A stretch of DNA of 64,000 nucleotides from DATFQE01 sp963738205 (GTDB taxonomy: Bacteria > Actinomycetota > Thermoleophilia > Gaiellales > Gaiellaceae), in assembly GCA_963738205.1 (NCBI GenBank), contig CAVTVQ010000006.1, forward strand, positions 992,001 through 1,056,000, given 5' to 3'. Position numbers and translations under genes: made by a program. Positions within the stretch are counted from its first letter, which is position 1; each line of letters starts with the position of its first letter. Positions 8,349 to 16,986 of the stretch are shown in pieces. The notes beneath the pieces were generated by a model. It saw nothing but the letters and a program-made list of their open reading frames with translations, did no database searches and had not been told where the DNA came from.

Positions 8349-8385
8349 AGGCGGCCCCACCCTCTCCCCGGGGCCGCCTTTGCTT
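8349..8385 (+). terminator. Rho-independent terminator after the cupredoxin gene
   Basis: A perfect 10-bp stem (AGGCGGCCCC / GGGGCCGCCT, arms 8349-8358 and 8370-8379) ends in TTTGCTT, 15 nt after the cupredoxin stop. Confidence 0.8.
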
Positions 8386-8406
8386 CCCAAGGCACACTTT
8401 CCGCCG

Positions 8407-9115
8407 ATGGCTGCGACCAAGCGAACCGTCCTCCTCGTCGAGGACGAGGAGTCGATTACCGCGCCGCTCGTCGAGGCGCTCTCGCGTGAGGGCTTCGAGC
8501 CGGTGCGTCGCCGGCACGGTCGCCGAGGCGCTCGAGCTCGCCGGGTCGCGCACGCCGGACCTCGTCCTGCTCGACCTGATGCTCCCCGACGGCTCCGGGC
8601 TCGACGTCTGCCGGGAGCTGCGCTCACGCTCGCCCGTGCCGATCATCATGCTGACCGCACGCGGCGAGGAGACCGACCGCGTCGTCGGGCTCGAGGTGGG
8701 CGCCGACGACTACGTCGTGAAGCCCTTCAGCGCGCGCGAGCTGATCGCCCGGATCCGGGCGGTCCTGCGCAGGACGGCGTCGGCGCCGGCGACGAGCACC
8801 ATGGAGATCGCCGAGCTCGGCGACGTCCGCGTCGACCGCGCGCGGCGCAGCGCCTCGCTCGGCGAAACGCAACTCGAGCTCTCGCGCAAGGAGTTCGACC
8901 TGCTCCGCCTGCTCGTCGACAACGCGGGCACGGTGGTCACGCGCGAGCGACTGATCGACGAGGTCTGGGACACGAACTGGTTCGGCTCGACGAAGACGCT
9001 CGACGTCCACGTCAGCGGGCTGCGCAAGAAGCTGGGCGACGACCCCAGCACACCGCGCTACATCCACACAGTCCGAGGCGTCGGCTTCCGTTTCGCCGGC
9101 GCGGACGAGCTCTGA
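8407..9115 (+). CDS. OmpR-family response regulator, one apparent frameshift
   Basis: A DNA-binding response regulator of a two-component pair with the kinase at 9119. The receiver domain has the acidic pair (LVEDEES), the phospho-Asp in LVLLDLMLPDG, Thr in MLTARG and Lys in VKPFSA; the winged-helix C terminus ends RYIHTVRGVGFRF. The ATG at 8407 opens the right N terminus (KRTVLLVEDEES) but after EGFEP the frame shifts by one base near 8505, and the rest (VAGTVAEALEL onward) is one frame over. With the extra base removed the protein is about 235 residues. A sequencing error is more likely than decay because everything else is intact. Confidence 0.85.
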
Positions 9116-9118
9116 GCC

Positions 9119-10542
9119 GTGCGCCTGCGCCCGCTGCTGCTGGCGGCGTTCGCGTACGTCCTGCTGCTCGCGATCCTCGCGCTCGAGATTCCGCTCGCGC
9201 TCAACGTCTCCCGGCGGGTGAACGCCGAGGTCAAAGCGCAGGCCGCGTCGGAGGCGCAGCTGGTCGCAGCGAGCGCATCGGGACGGAGCGGCGCGGCGCT
9301 CAACCGGATCGTCCGCACCGCCGGTCGTCAGCTCGGCGGCCGCGTCGTCGTCGTCGACGAGCAGGGGCGCCTGGTCGCCGACTCGGCCGGCAACGGGCTC
9401 GTCGGCCGCAGCTATGCCGACCGGCCGGAGATCGAGCGGGCGCTCGCGACAGGCCGCACCGCCCAGGGCCGGCGGCGAAGCGAGACACTCGACCAGGAGG
9501 TGCTCTATACGGCGGCGCCGATCGTCGACGCCGGTGACCTCGGCGCCGTACGCATCACACAGAGCGTCGCGCCGATCGACGACCGGATTCGCAAGGACGT
9601 GCTCGGGCTTGCCGCCGTCGGCCTCGCGGCGCTCGCCTTCGGCCTGCTCTTCGCCTGGGTGCTCGCGAGCACGCTGTCGCGCCCACTGCGCGCGCTCGCC
9701 GCGGCTGCGCGCCGCGTCGAGGCCGGCGATCTCGAAGCGCGCGCCGAGCCGGGCGGCGCCGTGGAGCAGCGCGAGGTCGCCGAGGCCTTCAACGACATGA
9801 CCGACCGGCTCGAGCGGGCGCTCGAGGCTCAGCGCGAGTTCGTCGCCAACGCCTCGCACCAGCTGCGGACGCCGCTGACGGGCTTGCGGCTCAGGCTCGA
9901 GGCCGCGTCGCTGAAGGCGGGCGACGCCTCGGTCAGCGCCGAGCTCGACGCAGCCGAACGCGAGGCCGAGCGGCTCGCGCGGCTGGTCACCTCGCTTCTT
10001 GCCCTCGCGCGCGAGGGCGAGCGGCCGAGCGCAGCGCGTCCGGTCTCGCTGGCCGAGACCGCGCGCTCGGCGGCAGAGCGCTGGGAGCCGCCCGCCGCAG
10101 ACAAGGGCGTCCGGCTCACCTTCCTGGGAGACGACGACGTCTTCGCGCCACGACCGACGAGGACGTGGCGATCGTGCTCGACAACTTGATCGAAAACGCC
10201 ATCCACTATTCGCCCGCCGGGACACAGGTGGCCGTCCGCTGGCATCGGGACGGCGACCGCGCCGTCCTGACCGTCGAGGACGAGGGGCCGGGCCTCGCCG
10301 CCGGCGAGGAGGAGCACGTCTTCGAGCGCTTCGCCCGTGGGAGCGCCGGGCGGGGCGCCGCGGGCAGCGGCCTCGGGCTGCCGATCGTCGGCACGCTCGC
10401 GAGCCGCTGGGGCGGGACGGCGTCGATCAGGAACCGCTCGGCCGGCGGCGCCCAGGCGCGCGTCGAGCTCCCCGCGGCACCCGCGGCGACTTTGCCAACC
10501 CTTAACAGAGAGCTGGACCGAGCGTTACCGGGCCCGGGCTAG
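9119..10542 (+). CDS. Sensor histidine kinase, one apparent frameshift
   Basis: Partner of the response regulator 3 nt upstream. From the GTG at 9119: transmembrane helix 1 (about residues 6-28), an outside sensor region, helix 2 (about 160-182), HAMP, a dimerisation/phosphotransfer domain with the H box FVANASHQLRTP (His ~247), then the ATPase domain. The frame breaks near 10147 after GDDDVFA; the rest continues one base over with N box NLIENAIHYSP, G1 VEDEGPGL and G2 GSGLGLPIV, ending at 10542. Restoring one base gives about 475 residues, normal for a small EnvZ-like kinase. As written, the kinase would lose its ATPase domain. Confidence 0.87.
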
Positions 10543-10551
10543 GCTCGAAGC

Positions 10552-10899
10552 ATGCGGAGAGGCACCCGGAACATCGTCGCGATCGCCCTCTTCGGCCTTG
10601 TGCTGGCCATCGGCCTGGGCATCTTCGCGAACACGATCGCCCGCGGCACGGTCGCGCTTCCTTCGACGAACCTCGAACGCACGGAGCGGCCGCTCGCCCC
10701 AGCACAGGCGCAGACGACGAAGCGCACCGTGCGGCCGACGAAGGCGCGCAAGCAGCGGACGTCCACGACGACCACGACCGCGACCACGACGACGACCGAG
10801 GCCGGCGACGACCACGGCGGCCGCGGGCGCGGCCGCGGCTCCGACGACTCGGGCGGCGGCTCCGACGACTCCGGCAAAGGGAAGAGCGACGACGACTAG
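10552..10899 (+). CDS. Small membrane-anchored protein with a charged, low-complexity tail
   Basis: A 115-residue protein of unknown function. One hydrophobic helix (residues 8-28) near the N terminus would anchor it in the membrane; the rest is a basic, Thr-rich linker followed by an Asp/Gly/Ser-rich acidic tail. No domain is recognisable. It starts 9 nt after the kinase stop, but a TAGGCT box 6 nt before its ATG and the lack of a ribosome site suggest its own leaderless transcript. It might belong to the signalling locus by position only. Confidence 0.6.
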   Translation: MRRGTRNIVAIALFGLVLAIGLGIFANTIARGTVALPSTNLERTERPLAPAQAQTTKRTVRPTKARKQRTSTTTTTATTTTTEAGDDHGGRGRGRGSDDSGGGSDDSGKGKSDDD

Positions 10900-11008
10900 G
10901 AGTGGCGGCGCGCGGGTCGTCACGCGATGTGGTGCTCGCGTGCCATCAGGACTAGTCTTGACGGCACTCCCGCCGGACCCCCTCCCCCAAGGAGCGGCCG
11001 ACGGGGAC

Positions 11009-11045
11009 GGGGCGGGTGGTTCTGGCCGCAGGAACTGCCCGCCCC
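11009..11045. terminator. Bidirectional hairpin between convergent genes
   Basis: GGGGCGGG (11009-11016) pairs perfectly with CCCGCCCC (11038-11045) around an inner GTTC/GAAC stem. It lies between the convergent ends at 10899 and 11071. T runs are short, so termination efficiency is uncertain. Confidence 0.5.
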
Positions 11046-11070
11046 TTCACTGCTCGAGCCCAGGCCGCGG

Positions 11071-12044
11071 TCAGTTGCGGTAGATCGAGGCGTACGGGTC
11101 GTCGAGCAGCCCGCTGTTGACCAGCGCGACGACTTCGTCGATGCCGTTCGCGACGCGTCGCTCGACCTCGAAGCCGAGTGTCGAGCTCACCTTCTCGAAG
11201 CTGACGCGGTAGTCCCGCGGGTCCTCGTCCTTGTGGACGTACTCAACGCGCGCCTCGGGGAAGCGCTCCTCGAGGAGCCCGACGATGTCGAGCTTGCGGT
11301 AGTTCTCGTCGGTGGCTCCGACGTTGAAGACCTCGCCCGAGACCTGCTCGCGCGGAGCCTCGAGCACCGTCGCCAGCGCCCGGGCGGCGTCGCGGACGTG
11401 CACGTACGGACGCCAGAACTGCTCGCCGTACACGACCAAGTCCTTGTCGAGCGCGACGTCGCGCGTGAACTCGTTCACCGTCAGGTCGAAGCGCATGCGC
11501 GGCGACGTGCCGAACACCGTCGCGAGCCGCAGGCAGGTCGGCGCCAGCTTCCCGTTCGCTGAGGCAAGCACCTCGAGCTCGGCGGCGACCTTCGTCTCGG
11601 CGTAGAGGGACACGGGCGCGAGGTCGAACTCCTCGGTGGCGAAGGCGTCGCCCTCGAGCTTGCCGTAGTTGGAGCACGTGGACGCGAAGATGAAGCGGTC
11701 GACGCCGGCCGTGCGGGCGTCGTCGATCAGCGCCACGGTCGCGTCGTGGTTGACCTCCCGCGCGAGGTCCGGCTCGCGGGAGCAGGCAGGGTCGCCGACG
11801 ATCGCGGCCAGGTGCACGACGCGGTCGACGTCCTCGAGCGCTGCGGTCATGAACGCGCGGTCGCGCACGTCGCCGCGCTGAGAACTCGAAGTCGTCGTTG
11901 CCCCACGCGAAGGAGCAGCGAGGGCACGCTGCCGTGCAGCAACGAGTCGACAGCCCGCACCCGGTGCCCGCGCGCGAGCAGCTCGTCCACCACGATCGAG
12001 CCGACGTACCCGGCGCCGCCGGTCACCAATGTCCACTTCGTCAT
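11071..12044 (-). CDS. NAD-dependent sugar epimerase/dehydratase (extended SDR), frameshifted near the N-terminus
   Basis: An extended short-chain dehydrogenase acting on nucleotide sugars, similar to UDP-glucose 4-epimerase relatives. The ATG at 12044 opens TLVTGGAGYVGS (NAD loop) and runs to about residue 43 (LLHGSVPSLLL). Two single-base shifts near 11915 and 11882 then separate a short WGNDDFEF piece from the remaining ~270 residues, which begin QRGDVRDRAF and include the active-site YAETK and a substrate-domain EVFNVGATDEN. Both shifts lie within 35 nt, which looks like a local sequence error. If real, translation would end soon after the NAD loop. Confidence 0.82.
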
Positions 12045-12091
12045 CTGTGCAGTCTCGTCCCCGTTGCCGCGGTCCGTCCTATCGTAGGGAT

Positions 12092-13303
12092 ATGGCTGCG
12101 GCGGGCACTAGGTCGGAGGTCCTACTCGTGGGCGCGGGCATCCTCGGCCTGGCCGTCGCGCGCGAGCTGCTCAGCCGCACGCCTGGCCTGGCGCTGACGG
12201 TGCTGGAGAAGGAACAGGCGATCGCACAGCATCAGACGGGTCACAACAGCGGTGTCATCCATTCGGGCATCTACTACGCACCGGGCTCGCTCAAGGCGAC
12301 CCTCTGCGTCGAGGGGAGCCGGCTGATGTACGAGTTCTGCGCCGAGAAGGGGATCGCCACCGAGCGGTGCGGCAAGGTGATCGTGGCGGCGAACGAGGCC
12401 GAGGTACCCAGGCTGGAGGAGCTGCGGCGGCGCGGTGAGGCGAACGGGGTGCGCGGGCTCGAGGAGATCGGGCGTGACCGGCTCGCCGAGCTGGAGCCCA
12501 ACGTCGTCGGCGTGCGCGCGCTCCACTCGCCCGAGACGGGCATCGTCGACTTCCGCCTCGTCGCCCGTGCGCTCGCGGCCGAGGTGCAGGAGCGGGGCGG
12601 CTCGATCCTGACCGGGCACGCCGTCGTGGGGATCGCGAGCGACGACCAGGGCGCGACCGTTGAGACGACCGGCGGCGAGTTCCACGCCAAGCGCCTCGTC
12701 ACGTGCGCGGGCCTGCAGTCCGACCGGTTGGCGGTGATGACGGGGGCCCCCGCGCATCCGCGGATCGTCCCCTTCCGCGGCACGTACTACGCGCTGTCCG
12801 AGCGCGCGCAGTCGCTCGTCAACGGGCTCGTCTACCCCGTCCCCGATCCGACCTTCCCGTTCCTCGGCGTGCATTTCACGAAGCAGATCTCCGGCGAGAT
12901 GTGGGCGGGGCCGAACGCGGTGCTCGCCTTCGCGCGTGAGGGCTACCGCCGCCGCGACTTCCGCCGCCGCGACCTCTGGCAGACGCTCTCGTACCGAGGC
13001 TTCCGGCGCATGGCTCGGCGCTACTGGCGGACCGGCTTGTCCGAGGCCTGGGGCGAGGTGAGCAAGCGCGCGTTCGTGGCGGCGATGCGCAAGCAGGTTC
13101 CTGCTGTGAGTGTCGCGGACCTCGGCGCCCGCCACGCAGGTGTCCGCGCGCAGGCCGTGGCCGAGGACGGAACGCTGCTCGACGACTTCTGGCTCGACGA
13201 GGCACCGAACGTCACGCACATCCGGAACGCACCCTCGCCGGCCGCGACGTCGAGCCTCGCGCTCGCTCGCCGCATCGCGGACGCGATCGGCGATCCGGCC
13301 TGA
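12092..13303 (+). CDS. lhgO: L-2-hydroxyglutarate oxidase/dehydrogenase LhgO
   Basis: A 403-residue FAD enzyme of the DAO family that oxidises L-2-hydroxyglutarate to 2-oxoglutarate. The dinucleotide loop VGAGILGLAVAREL is at the N terminus, followed by the family's QTGHNSGVIHSGIYY block; GIVDF, GLQSDR and the C-terminal GVRAQ..A..G are also typical of LhgO. The ATG at 12092 has a TATCGT box 6 nt before it and no ribosome site. It may return stray 2-hydroxyglutarate to the 2-oxoglutarate pool. Confidence 0.9.
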   Translation: MAAAGTRSEVLLVGAGILGLAVARELLSRTPGLALTVLEKEQAIAQHQTGHNSGVIHSGIYYAPGSLKATLCVEGSRLMYEFCAEKGIATERCGKVIVAANEAEVPRLEELRRRGEANGVRGLEEIGRDRLAELEPNVVGVRALHSPETGIVDFRLVARALAAEVQERGGSILTGHAVVGIASDDQGATVETTGGEFHAKRLVTCAGLQSDRLAVMTGAPAHPRIVPFRGTYYALSERAQSLVNGLVYPVPDPTFPFLGVHFTKQISGEMWAGPNAVLAFAREGYRRRDFRRRDLWQTLSYRGFRRMARRYWRTGLSEAWGEVSKRAFVAAMRKQVPAVSVADLGARHAGVRAQAVAEDGTLLDDFWLDEAPNVTHIRNAPSPAATSSLALARRIADAIGDPA

Positions 13304-13320
13304 GGAGCCGGACGCGGAGC

Positions 13321-13326
13321 TATTCT
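13321..13326 (+). promoter_or_regulatory. -10 box of tRNA-Leu
   Basis: TATTCT lies 8 nt before the mature 5' end of tRNA-Leu. It gives a local reference for the distance between the -10 box and the transcript start. Confidence 0.6.
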
Positions 13327-13334
13327 GATGGGCT

Positions 13335-13422
13335 GCCGGGGTGGCGAAACTGGCGATACGCGCCTGGCTTAAAACCAGGTGTCCCCTAGCGGGGCGTGAG
13401 GGTTCGACTCCCTCCCCCGGCA
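13335..13422 (+). tRNA. tRNA-Leu (TAA)
   Basis: An 88-nt class II tRNA without encoded CCA. The acceptor stem GCCGGGG pairs with CCCCGGC, discriminator A. The anticodon arm CCTGG-CTTAAAA-CCAGG gives anticodon UAA (Leu, UUA/UUG codons). A long variable arm (GTCCCC TAGC GGGGCG) and T arm GAGGG-TTCGACT-CCCTC complete the fold. UUA codons are rare in such GC-rich genomes. Confidence 0.97.
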
Positions 13423-13429
13423 CTCCGGA

Positions 13430-14167
13430 CTACATGCCCGGCTGCAGGTTCTCCGGCGGGATCCGCTCGCGGCCCTTGTAGCGGAAAGCGTCGCGGAAGG
13501 CCTTGAAGGCGTCGGCGTCCGCCGTCGTGCACTTCGCCTGCTGACCCTCGCCGTAGTAGTTCTTCTGCTCCGCTTTCGACTCGTCGAAGTACCACGCGGA
13601 GAGCACGATCTTGTCGCCCATGGTGGGCAGCGGGGCCAGCAGCATCGCGTTCGGGTCGTCCCGGTAGAACTCCCGCAGCTTCTCGACCTCGGCCTGCGGA
13701 ACCTTCGGCCCGTAGTGCATGACGATGCCGCCGTGCTCGAGGTTGTGCGTCGACATCGTCAGCGGCACCGGCCGGTCGTAGGCGCCCCACAGCGCCCACT
13801 GCCCGTAGTGCGGGCCGCTCGTCGGCGGGTTCGAGTTCCACTTGACCTTCGTCTCCGGCGTCGGGACGTCGGTGTGGTTGCTGTTGTTCTTCAGCCCGGG
13901 ATAGCGGTTGAACGTGCAGCCCGCGTCGCGCATCGTCTGCGCGATCCCCGTCGGGGTGTTGCCGCCCGCACCGCTGCTGCTCCCCGTGCCGAACGCGAGG
14001 AACGCGACGACTGCACCGAGCGCGACGAGCCCGGTCGCCGCGACCGCAACGAGGATGAGCAGACGGCGGCGATCCTCCTCGGGCGTCGAGGTCCTGGGAG
14101 TGGACCGCACCTTGGGCGCCTGGACAGCGCGCCTGGGCGGCGGAGGTGTGCGCGACTTCCTGGCCAA
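13430..14167 (-). CDS. DUF3105 membrane-anchored protein
   Basis: A 245-residue protein with a basic, proline-rich cytoplasmic start, one transmembrane helix at about residues 35-60 and an extracytoplasmic DUF3105 domain recognisable by NPPTSGPHY and HNLEHGGIVMHY. The function of this family, common in actinobacteria, is not established; the conserved His residues suggest metal binding. The chosen start is a TTG at 14167 (LARKSRTPPPP) because this basic motif is where such proteins normally begin; no ATG or GTG is nearby in frame and no ribosome site is clear. It ends 8 nt from tRNA-Leu. Confidence 0.75.
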   Translation of the reverse strand: MARKSRTPPPPRRAVQAPKVRSTPRTSTPEEDRRRLLILVAVAATGLVALGAVVAFLAFGTGSSSGAGGNTPTGIAQTMRDAGCTFNRYPGLKNNSNHTDVPTPETKVKWNSNPPTSGPHYGQWALWGAYDRPVPLTMSTHNLEHGGIVMHYGPKVPQAEVEKLREFYRDDPNAMLLAPLPTMGDKIVLSAWYFDESKAEQKNYYGEGQQAKCTTADADAFKAFRDAFRYKGRERIPPENLQPGM

Positions 14168-14246
14168 GCTGCAATCGATGCTAGCAATGACATCTGAACT
14201 GATCGTCCCCCATACTTGCCCTTCCCACCGAGAGGAGAGTGCCGTC

Positions 14247-14447
14247 ATGGGATTCCTGGACAAGCTGTTGGGCCGTGGCAAGCAGGCTGCCGGCGACGTG
14301 ACCGGCGATGCGTCGATGCAGAGCGAGGGAGTGCATCAGGAGCAGAAGGCCGAACACGAGGAGCGCGCCGAAGCTGCCGAAGAGGTGGCCCAGGAGGAGC
14401 GGACGAACGCCGCTGCGCAGGACGCGCAGAAAAAAGCGGAGAGCTAG
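14247..14447 (+). CDS. CsbD-like small stress protein
   Basis: A 66-residue hydrophilic protein. The segment GRGKQAAGDVTGDASMQSEG resembles the CsbD family core (K.KQ..G..TGD..L..EG); the remainder is a Glu/Ala/Gln-rich helix likely to be a coil or disordered. CsbD proteins belong to general stress responses in Bacillus, but their molecular role is unknown. A GAGGAG ribosome site precedes the ATG. A strong hairpin follows the stop, so it is probably monocistronic. Confidence 0.7.
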   Translation: MGFLDKLLGRGKQAAGDVTGDASMQSEGVHQEQKAEHEERAEAAEEVAQEERTNAAAQDAQKKAES

Positions 14448-14461
14448 AGCGCTTCCGCGCG

Positions 14462-14487
14462 GGGACGGCGGCGGTTGCCGCCGTCCC
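14462..14487 (+). terminator. Hairpin after the CsbD-like gene
   Basis: A perfect 11-bp stem (GGGACGGCGGC / GCCGCCGTCCC) with loop GGTT, 14 nt after the stop. It is not followed by a real T run, so it is a weak or factor-assisted terminator. Confidence 0.5.
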
Positions 14488-14523
14488 TGTGCCGTCCGAC
14501 CCCCTCTCTACCGTTCGTAGACC

Positions 14524-15591
14524 ATGGTCGAGATCGTGGTCATCGCAGTCGTCCTCGCGCTCTTCGGCGTGGCCGCTGCCTGGCTGCCGGGCTTCCTCCG
14601 TCGCGAGCTGGGGGCCATCCGCGACGACACCACGGGCCAGTTCGCCGCGCTCCGGGCCGAGACGGCGGCGCACGACCGCCAGCTCGACGCGATCACCTCG
14701 ACGCTCGACCGGCGACTCTCTTCCATCGACACCAAGGTCGACCGCCGGTTCGAGCACGCGTCCGAGACGACGCGCCAGATCCACGAGCAACTCGGCCGCA
14801 TCGGCCAGACGAACGAGCAGATGCTCGAGCGTGCCAAGGATCTCTCGCGCCTGCAGGAGGCGCTGCGGCCGCCCAAGGCGCGCGGCGGCTTCGGCGAGCA
14901 CCTGCTCGCGAACCTGCTCGCTGACACGTTCCCGCGCGACAAGTACGAGCTGCAGTACGGGTTCAAGAACGGGTCGCGCGTCGACGCGGTCATCCGGCTC
15001 GACCGCTCGCTCGTTCCCGTCGACGCGAAGTTCCCGCTCGACAACTACCAGCGGCTCGTCGAGGCGGAGGCCGACGCCGAGCGCGAGCTGTTCTCGAAGC
15101 AATTCGGCCGTGACGTGAAGAACCATGTCGACGCGATCGCGCAGAAGTACATCCGGCCCGACGAGGGCACGTACGAGTTCGCGCTCATGTACCTCCCGGC
15201 CGAAGCCGTCTACTACGAGCTCGTCTGTGGGCGTCTCGGCGCAGACTCGAGCCCGCTGGGCTACGCACTCGAGCGCCGCGTCATCCCGGTCTCTCCGTCC
15301 ACGCTGCACGCGTACCTGCTCGTGCTCATCCTCGGCTTCAAGGGGATGCAGATCGAGGAGCACGCACGCGAGGTGATGGCCTACGTGGCGCAGCTCGGCC
15401 GTGATTTCGGGCGCTTCCGTGAGGACTTCGAGGTCGTGGGCAAGCACCTCGGCAATGCGCAGTCGCGTTACGGCGACGCGGAGAAGCGGCTCGAGAAGTT
15501 CGAGGCGAAGCTCGAGCGGGCGGCCGAGTCCGAGCTCCCCGACGAGCTACCGGTCCAGCCCGAGCTGCCGCGGGCACTCGACGCGGCCTAG
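14524..15591 (+). CDS. rmuC: DNA recombination protein RmuC
   Basis: A 355-residue RmuC-family protein, thought to limit inversions between short repeats; family structure suggests a PD-(D/E)XK-like nuclease fold. Residues 4-22 form a membrane helix, 25-110 a coiled coil, and from about 120 the RmuC domain is clear: ARGGFGE.LL..LL, NGSRVDAVIRL and VPVDAKFPLDNY. A TACCGT box 9 nt upstream of the ATG suggests a leaderless start. The IS110 element sits directly after the stop, so the native downstream neighbour has been displaced. Confidence 0.9.
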   Translation: MVEIVVIAVVLALFGVAAAWLPGFLRRELGAIRDDTTGQFAALRAETAAHDRQLDAITSTLDRRLSSIDTKVDRRFEHASETTRQIHEQLGRIGQTNEQMLERAKDLSRLQEALRPPKARGGFGEHLLANLLADTFPRDKYELQYGFKNGSRVDAVIRLDRSLVPVDAKFPLDNYQRLVEAEADAERELFSKQFGRDVKNHVDAIAQKYIRPDEGTYEFALMYLPAEAVYYELVCGRLGADSSPLGYALERRVIPVSPSTLHAYLLVLILGFKGMQIEEHAREVMAYVAQLGRDFGRFREDFEVVGKHLGNAQSRYGDAEKRLEKFEAKLERAAESELPDELPVQPELPRALDAA

Positions 15592-15610
15592 TAGGACGCT
15601 TCTATGGATG

Positions 15611-16597
15611 TCAAGTGGTTGTGGTGGTGAGGGTGCGGTAGAGGCGGCGTGTGAGGGCGCGTTTGATGATGCGGATGGCTTCTCGTTTGGTTTTGCCGCG
15701 CTCGAGTTGTCGTTGGTAGTAGGCGCGGGTTTCGGGGTGGTAGCGGATGCGGTTGAGGGCGCTCATGTGCGGTGCCCAGTTGAGTTGCCGGTCGCCGCTG
15801 CGGTTGAGCCGGTGGCGTTTGATCGGGCCGCTTGATGCTTCGACGGGGCTGACGCCGGCGAGCGCGGCGAAGGCGGGTTCGCTGCGGATCCGCTGCGGGT
15901 TGGTGGTCGACACGAGCAGCTGGGCGGCGCAGAGCGGGCCGACGCCGGGCTGTTTGAGCAGTTGTGGGCAGAGCGCGCGTGTGAGCTCGCTCAGCTCTCG
16001 GTTGGTCTCACTGAGCTCGTGCTCGAGCAGCACGATCCGCTTGGCCAGTCGCTGAAGCGGCGCGAGTTGCTGTCGCTGGAGGAGCTTGCTGCCCGCGAGC
16101 GTCGCTGGCCGTTGCTGCTCGAGCTGGGCACGCAGGGGCGGGTCGAGCCTGACGATCGCCGCCTTCAGCTGGTTGAGCGCCTGCTGGCGCCCGTGTTGTG
16201 CGCTGCGCCGCTCGAGCAGCAGCAGCCGCAGCTGCTCGCGCTCGTGGCCGCCGCGCGGCAGCGGCAGCGGTTCGCCTGCGAGCAGCCGGCGCGCCGCCAG
16301 CTCCGCGTCGATCAGGTCGTTTTTGTCCTTGCGCCGCCGCCGCTGGGGCCGCTCACACTCGAAGACGACGTAGCCGTCAGCAAGCAACGCCCGCGCCAAC
16401 GAGGCGCCGTACGAGCCGGTCCCCTCGACCGCGAACGCCGGCTCACCAAGCGAGAGCGCGAACCGTCGCAGCTGCTCGAAGCCACGCTCGTCGACGCGAA
16501 ACTCGAGCGCTCCCAGCCGCCGTCCCAACCGATCCACCGCCACCGCCACATGCGCCTCGCGATGCGTGTCGACACCGATTGCCACCGTCCACTCCAC
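15611..16597 (-). CDS. IS110-family transposase (DEDD RuvC-like plus Tnp_20 domains)
   Basis: A 328-residue recombinase. The N-terminal RuvC-like domain supplies the DEDD residues: D in IGVDTH (residue 9), E in VEGTGSYG, and the D pair in KNDLIDAELA. A coiled linker with LLLERR..QHGRQQALNQL follows, then the C-terminal Transposase_20 domain (LLKQPGVG, FAALAGVSPVEASSG) that carries the catalytic Ser. The GTG at 16597 is preceded by GGAGGG, which lies in the loop of a small hairpin. IS110 enzymes use an RNA transcribed from the element to choose donor and target DNA. Confidence 0.93.
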   Translation of the reverse strand: MEWTVAIGVDTHREAHVAVAVDRLGRRLGALEFRVDERGFEQLRRFALSLGEPAFAVEGTGSYGASLARALLADGYVVFECERPQRRRRKDKNDLIDAELAARRLLAGEPLPLPRGGHEREQLRLLLLERRSAQHGRQQALNQLKAAIVRLDPPLRAQLEQQRPATLAGSKLLQRQQLAPLQRLAKRIVLLEHELSETNRELSELTRALCPQLLKQPGVGPLCAAQLLVSTTNPQRIRSEPAFAALAGVSPVEASSGPIKRHRLNRSGDRQLNWAPHMSALNRIRYHPETRAYYQRQLERGKTKREAIRIIKRALTRRLYRTLTTTTT

Positions 16598-16609
16598 GAC
16601 CTACCCTCC

Positions 16610-16830
16610 CGTCTCGTAGGTAGGCGGCTGCCGGGGACAGCACTGTTTTGAGCGACCGTGCAGGCTTCTCTGAGGTCACCTCGGCAGCCGCGCCTGCCGC
16701 ACCAGGAGACAAGTCCTAACCAAGACACGGAAGTCAGAAGGTTTGCGAGTCATCCCGGCGCACCAGGCACCATCCGCCCACAACCGGACGGACTACCGAC
16801 CTAAACAGAGGGTTTGGTGGGACGTCGCTC
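16610..16830 (-). ncRNA. Candidate IS110 bridge RNA region upstream of the transposase
   Basis: In IS110-group elements the bridge (seeker) RNA comes from the non-coding end upstream of the transposase. Here 389 nt without a gene separate the transposase start from the next gene (stop at 16987). On the minus strand the near half folds readily: CGGCAG/CTGCCG around GCGCGG at about 16681-16698, and ACAG/CTGT around 16637-16646. No guide loops were assigned, so the extent is a guess. The remaining 16831-16986 is GC-rich with no gene or clear terminator seen. Confidence 0.35.
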
Positions 16831-16986
16831 GTCGCCGGGGTGCGATGCTCGTTCCGAGGCAAGGACGCAGGGAGCGCTCGTGCGCGAAGCTAGGACGCGT
16901 AGCGTGCGACCGAGGACGCCGCCTCGGCGCGGAGCAGCGCGGCCCGGCGGCACAGCGCCGTTTCGCCAAGCGCTCCTAAGCTCGCG

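Larger units (their letters stand above)
15600..16830 (-). mobile_element. IS110-family insertion sequence (ends approximate)
   Basis: A single transposase gene plus a long upstream non-coding region, the layout of IS110 elements. The right end must lie in the 19 nt between the rmuC stop (15591) and the transposase stop (15611); the left end lies somewhere in 16620-16900. No terminal inverted repeats are visible, which is normal for the IS110 group. An 8-bp match TAGGACGC occurs at 15592 and 16891, but GGACGC is repeated nearby and may be chance. The copy looks intact. Confidence 0.7.

Noticed and set aside
14245..15447. 400-residue minus-strand frame opposite rmuC
   Set aside because: Antisense shadow; RmuC motifs on the plus strand are clear.
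15592..16898. TAGGACGC at 15592 and 16891 as target-site duplication of the IS
   Set aside because: GGACGC recurs at 16863 and 16913, and IS110 elements do not normally make 8-bp duplications; kept only as a weak hint of the ends.
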